Shown piece by piece: positions 13,393 to 22,838 of a stretch of DNA of 64,000 nucleotides (its first letter is position 1; each line of letters begins with the position of its first letter). The notes below the pieces were generated by a model, which searched no databases, had not been told where the DNA came from, and saw only the letters and a list, made by a program, of their open reading frames with translations. Location: the NCBI GenBank assembly GCA_029204225.1, contig CM055106.1:41060368-41124367 (forward strand), written 5' to 3'. Source of the DNA: Diphasiastrum complanatum. Its lineage: Eukaryota > Streptophyta > Lycopodiopsida > Lycopodiales > Lycopodiaceae. A program made the translations under genes and the position numbers.

Positions 13393-14105
13393 CACAAATC
13401 TGAACGCAGAAAAAAGAGCTGTTATCAGATTAAGTATATCAAATATATATGTCAATATTGTCGTAGAGCACAAGACAATAGCAAACGAAACCATGTGCTC
13501 TACAAAGCTAATTCAATCTATAAAGGAATGAAACCTTATTACTGACAATAAAGAATCAATACATAAGGCATCTACTTCATTTATCTCTCTGATGAGCTTC
13601 TGATGCTAAATTTACACACACTTGATCTTCAATCTCTTAATGAAAGATCAGATTGAATACGCAAATGGTATTCAATATATATACATATTGTTACAAGTGT
13701 GCAGATGAAAAAAGTACAAAGTGAATGTGTTGTTTGTAGGAGATCGTGGGTGGCTGCAATCGTTGTCAAGTCTATTAGTGCAGTTGCATGGGACGAGCGT
13801 GAAGAGGCCGCGACGTCAGCCTTTGCTGAAATGAAAGTTGGTGAAGATGCGAAATATGCGACACTCTAACGAAATGCCTTAGGATTGATTTACAGGGTGC
13901 CTTCGGCATTTTTGTAAGGCAGTGTCATCTTTTTCTCTTGTCAGAAATCACGTGTAAAAACACAATGTTGCGTTTTTCACTTTTCTTCGCCTGTGAGAAT
14001 TTACATGTAAATATGCAGACTGCACGACAATGTGAGTAAATATGCAACAAGAATGGAGGCAGATCAAAAATGTGATTTAGGAGAGTAGAGGAGATAAATC
14101 CAACA
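13393..14105 (-). repeat. Truncated 5' LTR of copia A, left copy
   Basis: Starts TGTTGGATTTATC at 14105 and matches the first 700 bp or so of the 3' LTR, ending at CAGATTTGTGT. The last 400 bp, the primer site and the gag start are gone. It retains the 120 bp segment that the right-arm copy lacks. Confidence 0.85.
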
Positions 14106-15475
14106 CTTGCTTGCTTTGCCATATTCGAACATAATACCTTTGATTGATGATGGATCTTCCTTGGTCCTTTTCTCCAAAGATGTATGCACATAGCAAATGC
14201 ATCCAAACACTTTAAGTCCTTGGGATTTGGCTTTCTCCCGTACAAGACTTCAAAGGGTGTTTTTCCTTCAATAGAGCTACATGGAACTCTATTTATCAAA
14301 TGGTTAGCACAAGTGAGCGCTTCTCCCAAAAAGATTTTGGTAAACATGCATCAATCCTTAAGACTTTAAACATTCACACAATGTCTTGATCACAAAAATC
14401 TTTAAAAGCATTGGAGATATATTTTCCACCATTATCACTTCTAAAAGTTTTGATCTTTTGATCAAGATGCTTCTCAACAAATGCTTTGAACTTAAGAAAG
14501 CTTTCAAATACTTGTGCTTTAGATGATAGAATACAAAACCTTGAGTAATCATCTATGAAGGTAACAAAGATGGTGGCACCTCCATTGGACATTGTACTTG
14601 CAAAGTGTACATCTGAGTGGATCAACTCAAGTTGATGAGTTGTCTTTGTCATTGAACTTGAGAAGGGCTTCTTATGTGCTTATGAGAGAGCACATGGTTC
14701 ACATACTTTCTGCTCTTTTGCCAAGGATCTTGGAAGTCCTAAGGCAAGCTCCTCCTTACACATGACCTCCATGGACTTTGATGGTTGGATAGTTTGGTCT
14801 CCTCGGCTAGCATCACAATATTAGCGTCCACATAGGCATCTAATTTGAATAATCTTTCAAATTGTATGCCTCTAGCAATGATCTTGCCATCCTTTTTGAG
14901 GTTACATGCATTTGTGGTGAACTCCACAATCAAACCATTGTCAAGCAATCGTCCTACACCAAGCAAGTTCTTAGTGATACTAGAAATGTAAGAGTACTCC
15001 ATCAATCTTGATCTTCCTTGAAGATCCCAAGCATAAAGGTATGGATCCTATGCCTTCTACCTTACAAGCATAATCATTTTTTGTAAAGGTTGACTTGATA
15101 GGTCCATCATAGGTAGATAAGTTTGAGAAATACTCACTCTTACTTGTCATGTGAGAGCTAGCCCCACTATCTATCCACCAAGGGTCTTCACCTCTTATGC
15201 TTGAAGATGAGAGACTTGACATCGGAGTGAATCTTCATGAGAGCTCTCCTCTTCCTCTTGGCCTAGGTTTTTCTTGACTTTGAGATTGCTTCTTCTTGAA
15301 GCACTCCGAGGCATAGTGCCCCATCTTGCCACAAAAGTAGCATTTGATCTTCGACTTATCCTTCTTTGGCTTGCTTGAGCTTGGACTTGAAGATCCTTCT
15401 TGATCTTCACCTTTGACTTGATTCTTCTTGAATGCAGCATCCTTGCCTTTGGATTTGCTCTTGCTCTTGGTTGAG
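14106..15475 (-). pseudogene. Copia B, 5' half (gag knuckle, protease, integrase), left copy
   Basis: Minus-strand copia pol upstream of the copia A insertion. Zinc knuckle CYFCGKMGHYASEC near 15300-15350 shows a complete C-X2-C-X4-H-X4-C. It is followed by protease WWIDSGASSHMT (about 15180), the pre-integrase block SSITKNLLGVGRLLDNG (about 14960), integrase with LIHSDV (first Asp) and FRSDNGGKYIS (second Asp; the Glu-Tyr position is Lys-Tyr here), and finally NRVPCSSIEGKTPFEVLYGR. It breaks off at the GCAAG target duplication and resumes at 9186. Stops and frameshifts are present, and the gag N-terminus and LTR are missing upstream. Confidence 0.9.
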
Positions 15476-15552
15476 AGAAACAGATTCTGATGTTGACAAA
15501 ATCAGATTCTGTCTCGTGCTAGAATCGACAAACATTTGGCGCCGTCGCCGGG
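15476..15552 (+). mobile_element. Ultra-short LTR-like end plus tRNA-Asp-type primer site
   Basis: A segment TGAGAGAAACAG...CGACAAACA of about 60 bp is followed after TT by TGGCGCCGTCGCCGGG (15537-15552). The complement resembles the 3' end of tRNA-Asp, the primer used by many plant Athila/Tat and small LTR elements; one base differs from the right-arm copy (TGGCGCCGTTGCCGGG). The piece abuts the copia B gag. Reading rightward, the T-rich block and gene-like unit L2 follow. I found no second LTR, so this may be only a truncated end. Confidence 0.45.
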
Positions 15553-15599
15553 CTTGCAGCCTTACCCTAATTTATGAAATGAGCAACAAAAGGTGTTGT

Positions 15600-16465
15600 A
15601 GTTATCACATCATTTTGCGTTTTTGGGAACCGCCAGTCAAAAGTCCGATTTTTTTGGAACTTTTGAGTTTGTCGATTTTTGCATCCGCTGCTTTTTGAAT
15701 TTTTTGAGCTTTTCGATTTTTGCATTTTTTCGAGTTTTTCAAAAATTGCGTCCGATGATCCCATCCGACGATTGCATCAGACGACTGCCAAAAATCTAAA
15801 AACAATGCAAATATTTTCTCAAACAACTGCATCCGTTGCTTTTCTCAGTCTGGTATTTCCTATTTTTTAAATTTTCGGAATTTGAGCATTTTCTCTATTC
15901 GACAAGTTATTTTCCAAAAATATTTCATTTTTTTCAAGTCTCTCCAGTTTTTTCATTTTTTTGAGTTTCTTCACTTTTTTAGAGTTTCCACCGTGGCGCC
16001 GTTGTTTTGCACCGCCAGAAAAAAAAATTCGAGTTTTTTCACTGTATAATAAATTTTGCATTTGCTGACCTACAATAAATGTGCATTCGACAATAATTTG
16101 CATTTGCTCTTATTTCAGATTTTCGAGTTTTTGAAATTTTTGAGTTTTTCTTAGAAACTTCCATCTGACGTTTTTCTCCAGTTTTTTGAATTTTTGATTT
16201 TTTTTTCGAGTTTTTCATGTCTTTTCGAGAATTTTTTAAATTTTCATTTTCGAGTTTGTTCAAAAAATTTCGAGCTGATGACCACCTCACACGAGCAATC
16301 TATCCAAAAATTGCACCCTTTGAAATTATGGTTTTTGTATTTTTTTCGAGATTTTCGAGTTTCTCAGAAATTTTTCGAGTTCTCTAACTTTTTTTTGAGT
16401 TTTTTTTCGAGAAAATTGTGTCCGACGATTCCATCTGATGAGCTGCACAATGACTGCTGCATTTT
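15600..16465 (+). repeat. T-rich block of degenerate TTTTTCGAGTTTTT repeats
   Basis: About 0.9 kb dominated on the plus strand by T-runs interrupted by CGAG (TTTCGAGTTTTT and variants, more than a dozen times) and by a second recurring motif of the type CATCCGACGATTGCATC. Open frames on the opposite strand (Lys/Asn-rich, such as 15867-16103 and 16039-16290) are by-products of the composition. The right arm has the same block at 46072-46937 in reverse, almost unchanged. Confidence 0.8.
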
Positions 16466-16467
16466 TT

Positions 16468-16560
16468 AACTAAGTTTCGCACAGTCTACATTTTTTTAAC
16501 TAAGTTTCTCATAGTCTGCATATTTGAACTAAGTTTCGCACAGTTCACATTTGTCACCTT
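16468..16560 (+). repeat. Three tandem copies of a ~31 bp repeat
   Basis: The unit AACTAAGTTTCGCACAGTCT plus a T-rich tail occurs three times in tandem with small changes (TCGCACAG, TCTCATAG, TCGCACAG). The mirror copy in the right arm is at about 45977-46069. Confidence 0.85.
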
Positions 16561-16774
16561 TTTCATTTTTTGCCGTAAATTCTTATTTACATGCACCTTC
16601 TGGGATGTGGAAGATGCATGTAAAAAAATTTGAGAAAAAAGGAGGCACAAGAATTACATTCTATGAGGCACCTCCTTTTCCTTCATGAAAAAGCAAAAAA
16701 TGATTTCACATTCCACAAGAACATTCAAAAGTATAAACATCATTTGTGAGAAACAAAATACTCTTGTAACATTT

Positions 16775-19035
16775 TTGTCTATGTATATGCATGTATGAAA
16801 TTTTGGGTCGGCCCTTTAGGGGACTTTATCGGGCCCTTTAAATACAATAACCTCAATAAGCTCGTCAGCTTTTCCTCCCTTCGTCCTATATAAACAAGCT
16901 TTTTACCAGTTAAAGAACAATGGCGAAGGGAAGGGAGGCCTTCTCAGGAAAGGGCAGGCTCATGTTTTGCTTCTATATATGCTCAATTGTCTCTATGCTA
17001 CATCTATCTGTCCTGTTACAAACACGATCGTGTTTTGGTAATGCTATGTTAATAGGTATGTATTTCGATTTCAATGATGAGGCCGTATGCAGATTGCTTC
17101 AATGGGCTTGTTACCGTTTACCTTTGGCTGCGGAATTTGGTGTATGCATCGCTCGCAACCATGCATTTTTGTTGTGCAGATGAATGAAGTATTTGGAAGA
17201 CAAAGAACGATGATCATTCGGCCTCGCTGCGCATCTCGTTATGCAGAAAGCAGATACAGAAATCCTATTACCTAAACCCTATTACTGACTGCTTAATTGT
17301 GTATCCAGTGGATGGCATTGTCATAAGCAGCAGATATGAAACCCTAGCCAGCTTATTGCTTGGCTATTGATCTATTGCTTTGAAAAGTATTGGGGCTTTT
17401 GGTTCAATCACGACGTCATGGATAGTAGAAGGCAATCGAGGGAATCTGGTTTCTCATTCTTTCTTTGCATGGCTTCTAATTTGTAGTGTTTTATCCTTGT
17501 GGCTCTAGCAGGCAGATACATTAGGATATTGCTTACACTTGCCAAAGTTCAAATAATATACATCCCATGTGCTGCCGCCAAGGTATTAAGCGTGTCGTTG
17601 TTGTTATTATACTCTTTTGTTATATCTGTAAAACGTTTGCCATGTGAACTGAACGCATGCACCTATGATTCTGTGAGGATCCAGACACAAAGCTAGAGTA
17701 CTACAGTTTTTTGCATATCCTTGATTAATTTTTGGCACAAGCCATGAATTTATATTACCACCCTCTTCGATTTGCATGTGTCCAGGGCGCACGGAATTGT
17801 CAAATGAGTGCGTATATCAACATTGCCAATGATGAGCTGTCTCGAGGGGTTGCACTCCGCTACTAACCAGAATTATCAGTGGTGATTTGGAATCATCTGA
17901 GGTTATTCTAGTCGAATTGTTGTGAAATGGTTCTATCGAGAAAGCATGTCATTACGAGTGCGGAATCCATTTCGATTCTCAAGGCCAAGTTGCCTCTCCA
18001 ACCTAAATTAAGGTCTGAATACTTTGCATTTTATGCTTCTATCTCTTGCTTATGCTGAAGATGTATTTGCAATAGGAGCTTTGCCCTTATGGGTGCGCTT
18101 ACGGGGCGAGTTCCACGATAATAAAACAGTCATTTCAGTCGGCTTCTGGAGGTGTTCCTCCTGAAGTGTCAGCGTCGGAGTTGCATGGTCGTCTTACTTT
18201 TTGTACTGTCTGGTCCTTATTGGAATGTTGATTTTGATGGTGGTAGAAGTCCCTACATAAAGTATACAAATAATGTGCTAGTTCTGTGCACTGACATCAA
18301 AGCAATCCATATGTTCCAGGTGCTGCAACTTCAGATCGATCATCTACATCTGAGTTCTTCATAGGTAACTAAGAACAAAATAAAAACAAGCTAAAAATTA
18401 TTCGAGAATGAACTTACTTCAAAGGAATCCATATGTTTCTGTTGCTGCAGTGTTAGATTGATCATTATCTTCATCATGAGTTGTTCTTCATAGGCAGTAC
18501 AAATAAAACAAACGGAAGATTCAAAATAGTTCAAAACCGTACAAGATAGATTAAGTTGAAAAGATTTATTTCTGTGGAAAGATGACTGCATTGGGAAGTT
18601 TTGAGAGTCAGCATGAGCTTCCATCAACAGTGCCTGGTACTTAGAGAGCTATCAAAGCAAACTTATATCCGGACAGCATTCAATAGTTTGGAGAACCAGT
18701 TGAACTTTGAAGCATTTGCAAAGCTAGAGAGCTTAAAGTGCATCAGAATCATATAGCCCTACATGAGCTTCACCGTTCTTTAATGTTTATATGCCAAGTC
18801 CCTCCTTGTCGTCTTGCCAAGCACCTTCGTGAAGGGGTCCTTCTAAGAAATGTGCAAGGCTTACACTTACCTGCTTTGCTTTACTCTACGGTGCTTGAAC
18901 CAAAATCACCAAAATTCGGCTCAAAACTTTTGCAAATATCAAATATGGTTTCGCAAATTCTCAGGATATCCACTCATCTTGGTTTTACACAATAATGCAT
19001 TATATCTAAATGCCATACCAAGGGTCATTGCATGT
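16775..19035 (+). pseudogene. Gene-like unit L2, unknown function (most complete copy)
   Basis: This plus-strand copy of the 2.2 kb unit starts near TCTATGTATATGCATGT. ATG at 16920 opens MAKGREAFSGKGR and runs 87 codons to 17183. Recurrent exon-like stretches are 17172-17270 (…RQRTMIIRPRCASRYAE…), 17784-17920, 18040-18180, and a 3' part (about 18620-18995) with LSKQTYIRTAFNSLENQ. Its homology with R1 continues to about 19035, beyond the inner end of the inverted repeat. Stops interrupt any full-length translation unless introns remove them. I recognise no domain. It could be a retained host gene with many short exons; transcript data would decide. Confidence 0.5.
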
Positions 19036-20162
19036 GCGTAAAAGCATCTCAAAAAAATTTGCAATGTATTTTCAAGTAACTTTAATTGCAAGACTATGAT
19101 AGCTGTAGCAATTTGACAAATAAGAGGAACCTTACAGGTTGTAGGGTCCTCTTAAAAAATGTCTTACCACAGGTAAAAAAAAATGACAGATTCTTTTACC
19201 AACAGCAAAAAGCTATTAGCTCATGTAAAAAAATTGCTTAACATATTGGCTCCTTGGTTCCTCCTCATTGGCCCTCTACTGGCAACACCTCTCTCTCTTG
19301 GTTGTTCTTCTGTTGGTCGCGATGGCAGAAGATTGCTACTCTGACTGTGCTCCTTTTGTCTGCTCTGACTGTGCCTGCTGATCTGGCTGTTTCTTCTACA
19401 CTCGATCGTTTGTGGACAAGGCTTGCTTAACGGTCTGTGACAGATATTCATCATTCCTATGCGTGGCAGATTCAAGCGTTAGGCGTTGGTGTTGACAGAA
19501 ATGTAGGTGTTGATATGAAGCCATTAAGTGCATCATGACCCAATGCTCCGGATTGTCATGATATCAACAGAGTTCAGTATACAAAGACCTGGATAATAGT
19601 TGGTCCTCAGATTTGGTCGGCATCCTTCACTCACGATGCTATGTTGGCCATCAAACAAAACACAGGTCTCAGCAGATTTCAGCAAGAAGGGACTGAAGAA
19701 TGGCTCGTTGGTCAAGTTTGCTCGCTTCAACAATTATTGATGGCTGGTTTCAGATTCGTACTATGTGGTGAATGTCAGATTTTTGTCGGTTCAAAGCCAA
19801 CAACCTCATGCTAATGGGTTCTCGCAAGGCATTGGCATTTGCAATAGCTTCTCACAACATTGTGGCATTGGCAATATCAAAGCATTAGTCTCTCTAATTA
19901 TTGCTGAAACTCTCTAGATTCAATTGTGGTGCCGCATTCACAGAGTGATTTTTTTGATCGGCAAAATCGTTCTTCATTCCAAGAAGACCCCTATTGCAGT
20001 GAAAAGGTAGACAGACTGATCTGAACGTGAAAGGATGGTGATTGACACAAAGCAAGAGTGATTGATCAGCAAAATCGTTCCTCATCCCAAGCAGGCCCAT
20101 AATCATTTGCTCAAACTCACCAATATTGTGTAAAAAATCTCGGAGCTCCATAGCTAGCACGA
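19036..20162. other. Spacer sequence with small internal duplication, no recognised gene
   Basis: Lies between gene-like unit L2 and the GIY-YIG palindrome. Short minus-strand frames occur at 19221-19475 and 19894-20187. The second contains two related segments, LLGMRNDFADQ and LLGMKNDFADQ, about 40 residues apart, reflecting a small DNA duplication (bases about 19950-19995 and 20055-20100). No similarity to a known family is evident. Confidence 0.4.
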
Positions 20163-20404
20163 CGAATTTATTTTCCATTGTATTCATTTTAATTTATTGT
20201 ATTGAACATATGAAAATCATATCATTTTTATAACATACCTCAAATTTTCAGGATTTTTGAAACACTTTTATAAATTGTTTTTCATTACGATTCCGGATTC
20301 CGGATTCGATCAAGTCGAATAGGACGAAAATATAACATTTCGAAGCACATCCTAACAAAGGTTACTATGCAATACGTAACCTATATTTCGGTTATAACAT
20401 TTCT

Positions 20405-20869
20405 ATGTCAGATTGGAAGACTATGTCTCGGGTAGAATTGAATGCCCTCAACACATACCTGGGGAGACAACTTGGTCATCTCTCCGACACAAGAGCTCGA
20501 CTGACAGATGGTCTTATCACAATTGAAAACGTTTTGAAGATCTTGGAACGAGAAACTACTAACACATCGATTACACATCAGGTTCATATCCTTTAATCAT
20601 TCTAATGTACAATTTGCGTACAATGCATTTTATACACAAATGTAGATACAAACTTGCAAATAACAAATAACATGTGATAACTCTCGAATTTTCACAACCG
20701 ATATCACAACGATTTTTTTCTAGCAAAGAGGCTTGTCAAGTTAACGCTATTTTTTTAATCGAAATAGATATTTTTCTATTATAAAAGCAAACCCATTCAT
20801 TTTTAATATTCTTCGCAGGATCCGCCACCGCCACCCCCACCGAAACGACTACGAGCAAGTTCTTTATAA
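20405..20869 (+). CDS. Small two-exon ORF with Pro-rich basic tail, palindrome 1 left copy
   Basis: Exon 1 (20405-20581) encodes about 59 residues, MSDWKTMSRVELNALNTYLG onward, charged and helical-looking. A donor CAG/GTTCAT and acceptor TTCTTCGCAG/GA define an intron of 237 bp (20582-20818). Exon 2 (20819-20869) gives D-P7-KRLRASSL then a stop. The copy at 38013-38485 has the same intron (236 bp) and the same PPPPP-KRLRASS tail, which argues that the splice is real. Exon 2 overlaps the start of the GIY-YIG frame in another phase. Function unknown; the basic tail might be a nuclear localisation signal. Without the splice it would read 63 residues to 20596. Confidence 0.45.
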
Positions 20870-21170
20870 TCTACAAAATAATCGCTCGAATAGGCAAGCT
20901 AACCTATATCGGCCAAACAACATATTTTGACAAATGCATGTGACAACATGCTCATAGACCATCGAAAGGGATGGTTATAACAGGACTTGCGGTGATTTTT
21001 TTGATTATTTCGAAGCTCGGATATTAGCAATTGTTAATGAAATTGACTTGCGGCGATACTTCGATTGCAGATAGATTGGAAAAAATGTATATTAAAATGT
21101 TTAGATCTCAAAAAATGCAAATTTGCGATAACTTAAGCAATCGTCCATCGCTCTTATGCAAATTTTTGGA
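20845..21170 (+). pseudogene. GIY-YIG nuclease, broken copy (palindrome 1, left arm)
   Basis: The reading phase starting at 20845 shows the SKFFIIYK block and LTYIGQTT of a GIY-YIG domain, then a stop after FDKCM and a frameshift in the middle. The C-terminal block with LEKMYIKMFRSQKMQIC is intact in another frame (21031-21231). The start codon of the intact copy (ATG) is ACG here. The opposite arm carries the intact version. Confidence 0.8.
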
Positions 21171-21628
21171 AACGTCGATCTCACATATAAAATTTTTTGA
21201 CACATTTTGTCGATTCGTAATCTTAGTATAAATTCATAATTTTAATTCAGTTATTAATGAATTCTTTTGCAATATTTTGAATAACTTTGTATTTTTTTTC
21301 TTTAAATAATGTAGAGTTTTTATTTACGTTCATGATTTTGTCAAGATATTCAAACTCAGTTGAAAAACGTTCTCATTAGCAATCAAAATTAGTTAAAAGA
21401 AATTATTAACTAGCAACTATTTCAATTCCGACCTTGTTCTTGATCATTATTGATTTGAAATGTTTTGATTTTCTAAAAAAAATTTCAAAACACATTTATG
21501 TAACTACCAACTGTGTGATTACAAACCTTTTTGAGAATGACATTTGTATGCTTAATAGACCCATAGATAATGCTTTTATAATTTGTTATTTCATGTTCCT
21601 TTTCAAAATGCAAGTTTTTTTTAAGTAA

Positions 21629-21823
21629 CGACATAACGACATCAAATTTACATCATGGTTCGAATACAAAAATCAATTATCATTATGGCATGCAATTCGC
21701 TCTTTACAATTTATGTTTGTCTCGATTCGAGACAAACATAAATTGTAAAGAGCGAATTGCATGCCATAATGATAATTGATTTTTGTATTCGAACCATGAT
21801 GTAAATTTGATGTCGTTATGTCG
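21629..21823. repeat. Perfect palindrome core with 1-base spacer
   Basis: About 97 bp on each side of base 21726 are perfectly self-complementary (apex ...TTTGTCTCGA-T-TCGAG...). It would form a cruciform with essentially no loop. Such centres are normally unstable and usually lose symmetry at the apex. Confidence 0.95.
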
Positions 21824-22838
21824 TAACTTAAAAAACTTCCATTTTGAAAACGAACATGAAATAACAAATTATAAAAGCATTATCTATGTGTCTATTAAAC
21901 ATAGAAATGTCATTATCTGAAAGGTATCTGTAATCACACAATTAGTAATTACAAAAATGTGTTTTGGAATTTTTTTAGAAAATCAAAATATTTCAAATCA
22001 ATAATGATCAAGAACAAGGTCGGAATTGAAATAGTTGCTAACTGATAATTTCTTTTAACTAATTTTGATTGCTAGTGACAACGTTGTTCAGCTGAGTTTG
22101 AATATCTTGACAAAATCGTGGTTTCTATAAACGTAAAATAAAAACTCTACATCATTTAAATGGCAAAATACAAAGTTATTCAAAATATCGCAGAAGAATT
22201 CATAGATAACCGAATTAAAATTATGAATTTATATTAAGATTACGAATCAATAAAATGTGTAAAAAAATTTCATACGTGAAATCGACGTTTCAAATACCAA
22301 TATTTGCGTAAGAGTGATGGACGAATGCTTAAGTTATTACAAATTTGCATTTTTTGAGATCTAAACATTTTGATATACATCTTTTCTAATCTATCTGCAA
22401 TCGAAGAATCATTAACAATTTCTAATATCTGAGCCTCAAAATAATCAAAAAAATCGTCGCAAGTCCTACCATAGACTATCCCTTTTGGTGGTCTATGAGC
22501 ATGTTGTTGCATGCATCTGTCAAAATCTGTTGTTTGGCCGATATAGATTAGCTTGCCTATTCGAAAGACAATTTTGTAGATTGTGAAGAATTTGCTCGTA
22601 GTCATTTTGGTGGTGATGGCAGTGTCAGGTCCAGCGAAGAATATTGAAAATTAATGAGGTTTTTTTTTATGATCAAAAATATCTATTTTGAACAGAAAAA
22701 TAGCGTTAAGTTGACATATCTCTTTGCTAGAAGAAGATCGTTGTGATATCGGTTGTGGAGATTCGAGCGTTATCACCTGTTATTTGTTAATTGCAAGTTT
22801 GTATTTACATTTGTGTATAAAATGCATTGTAGGCAAAC
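21727..22838 (-). repeat. Right arm of palindrome 1, inner part
   Basis: Mirror of the left arm from the apex out to the gypsy insertion point. It carries the intact GIY-YIG ORF on the minus strand. It continues after the insertion at 29109-29525. Confidence 0.92.
22270..22605 (-). CDS. GIY-YIG family endonuclease, 111 residues
   Basis: Single-domain GIY-YIG nuclease frame. Visible motifs: TIY at residues 8-10, YIG at 21-23, the catalytic Arg30 in FDRCMQQH, and the metal-binding Glu74 in RLEKMYI. The spacing fits the roughly 90-residue GIY-YIG fold; nothing follows except a short basic tail. Known members nick or cut DNA in homing endonucleases, repair and Penelope-type retroelements. ATG is at 22605; both plus-strand copies have ACG at this codon, so translation may originally begin elsewhere. 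Upstream on the same strand (after removing the gypsy insertion) are the small ORF, the 128-residue ORF and the Helitron-type Rep/helicase. I infer a nuclease of a DNA transposon. No reverse transcriptase lies in the module. Confidence 0.8.
   Translation of the reverse strand: MTTSKFFTIYKIVFRIGKLIYIGQTTDFDRCMQQHAHRPPKGIVYGRTCDDFFDYFEAQILEIVNDSSIADRLEKMYIKMFRSQKMQICNNLSIRPSLLRKYWYLKRRFHV

Larger units (their letters stand above)
9192..14105 (-). mobile_element. Copia A, left-arm copy, nested in copia B
   Basis: A 4.9 kb copia element on the minus strand inserted in the copia B frame between integrase and reverse transcriptase. Its termini are TGTTGGA...TCCAACA, and it is flanked by the 5 bp duplication GCAAG (14106-14110, read in reverse) and a one-base-mutated copy at 9187-9191. 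It has one complete 3' LTR, a polypurine tract grown into 30 Cs on the plus strand, degenerate gag-pol, and a 5' LTR cut short at its 3' side together with the primer site and most of gag. The same insertion occurs in the right arm. Confidence 0.92.
64..18503 (+). repeat. Left arm of a giant imperfect inverted repeat
   Basis: Bases 64-18503 match the reverse complement of 59533-44046. Mirror landmarks occur in the same order: gene-like unit, copia LTR with internal remnant, copia B split by copia A, tRNA-Asp-type primer site, T-rich block, second gene-like unit. Paired coordinates sum to about 59,590 in the outer part, about 62,400-62,420 through copia A and 62,536-62,537 over the inner 4.4 kb. 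The two steps are a 2.8 kb and a 120 bp segment missing from the right arm. The match stops abruptly at 64 on the outside and near 18503 on the inside. Arms differ by scattered substitutions, so they are two real copies. The nested copia pair predates the duplication. Confidence 0.93.
20163..21725 (+). repeat. Left arm of palindrome 1 (GIY-YIG module)
   Basis: This 1.56 kb arm is the reverse complement of 21727-22838 plus 29109-29525; the partner arm is split by a gypsy element. Paired coordinates sum to 43,452 around the centre at base 21726, which is a single unpaired T. The innermost ~97 bp are perfectly complementary and the outer parts about 90-95 percent. The arm carries the small two-exon ORF and a broken GIY-YIG ORF on the plus strand. 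Confidence 0.92.

Noticed and set aside
15867-16290. Lys/Asn-rich minus frames in the T-rich block
   Set aside because: Composition-driven; no start context, domains or neighbours to support a gene.
22270-22605. GIY-YIG as part of a Penelope-like retroelement
   Set aside because: No reverse transcriptase lies in or next to the module at either locus; the neighbours are Rep/helicase pieces.
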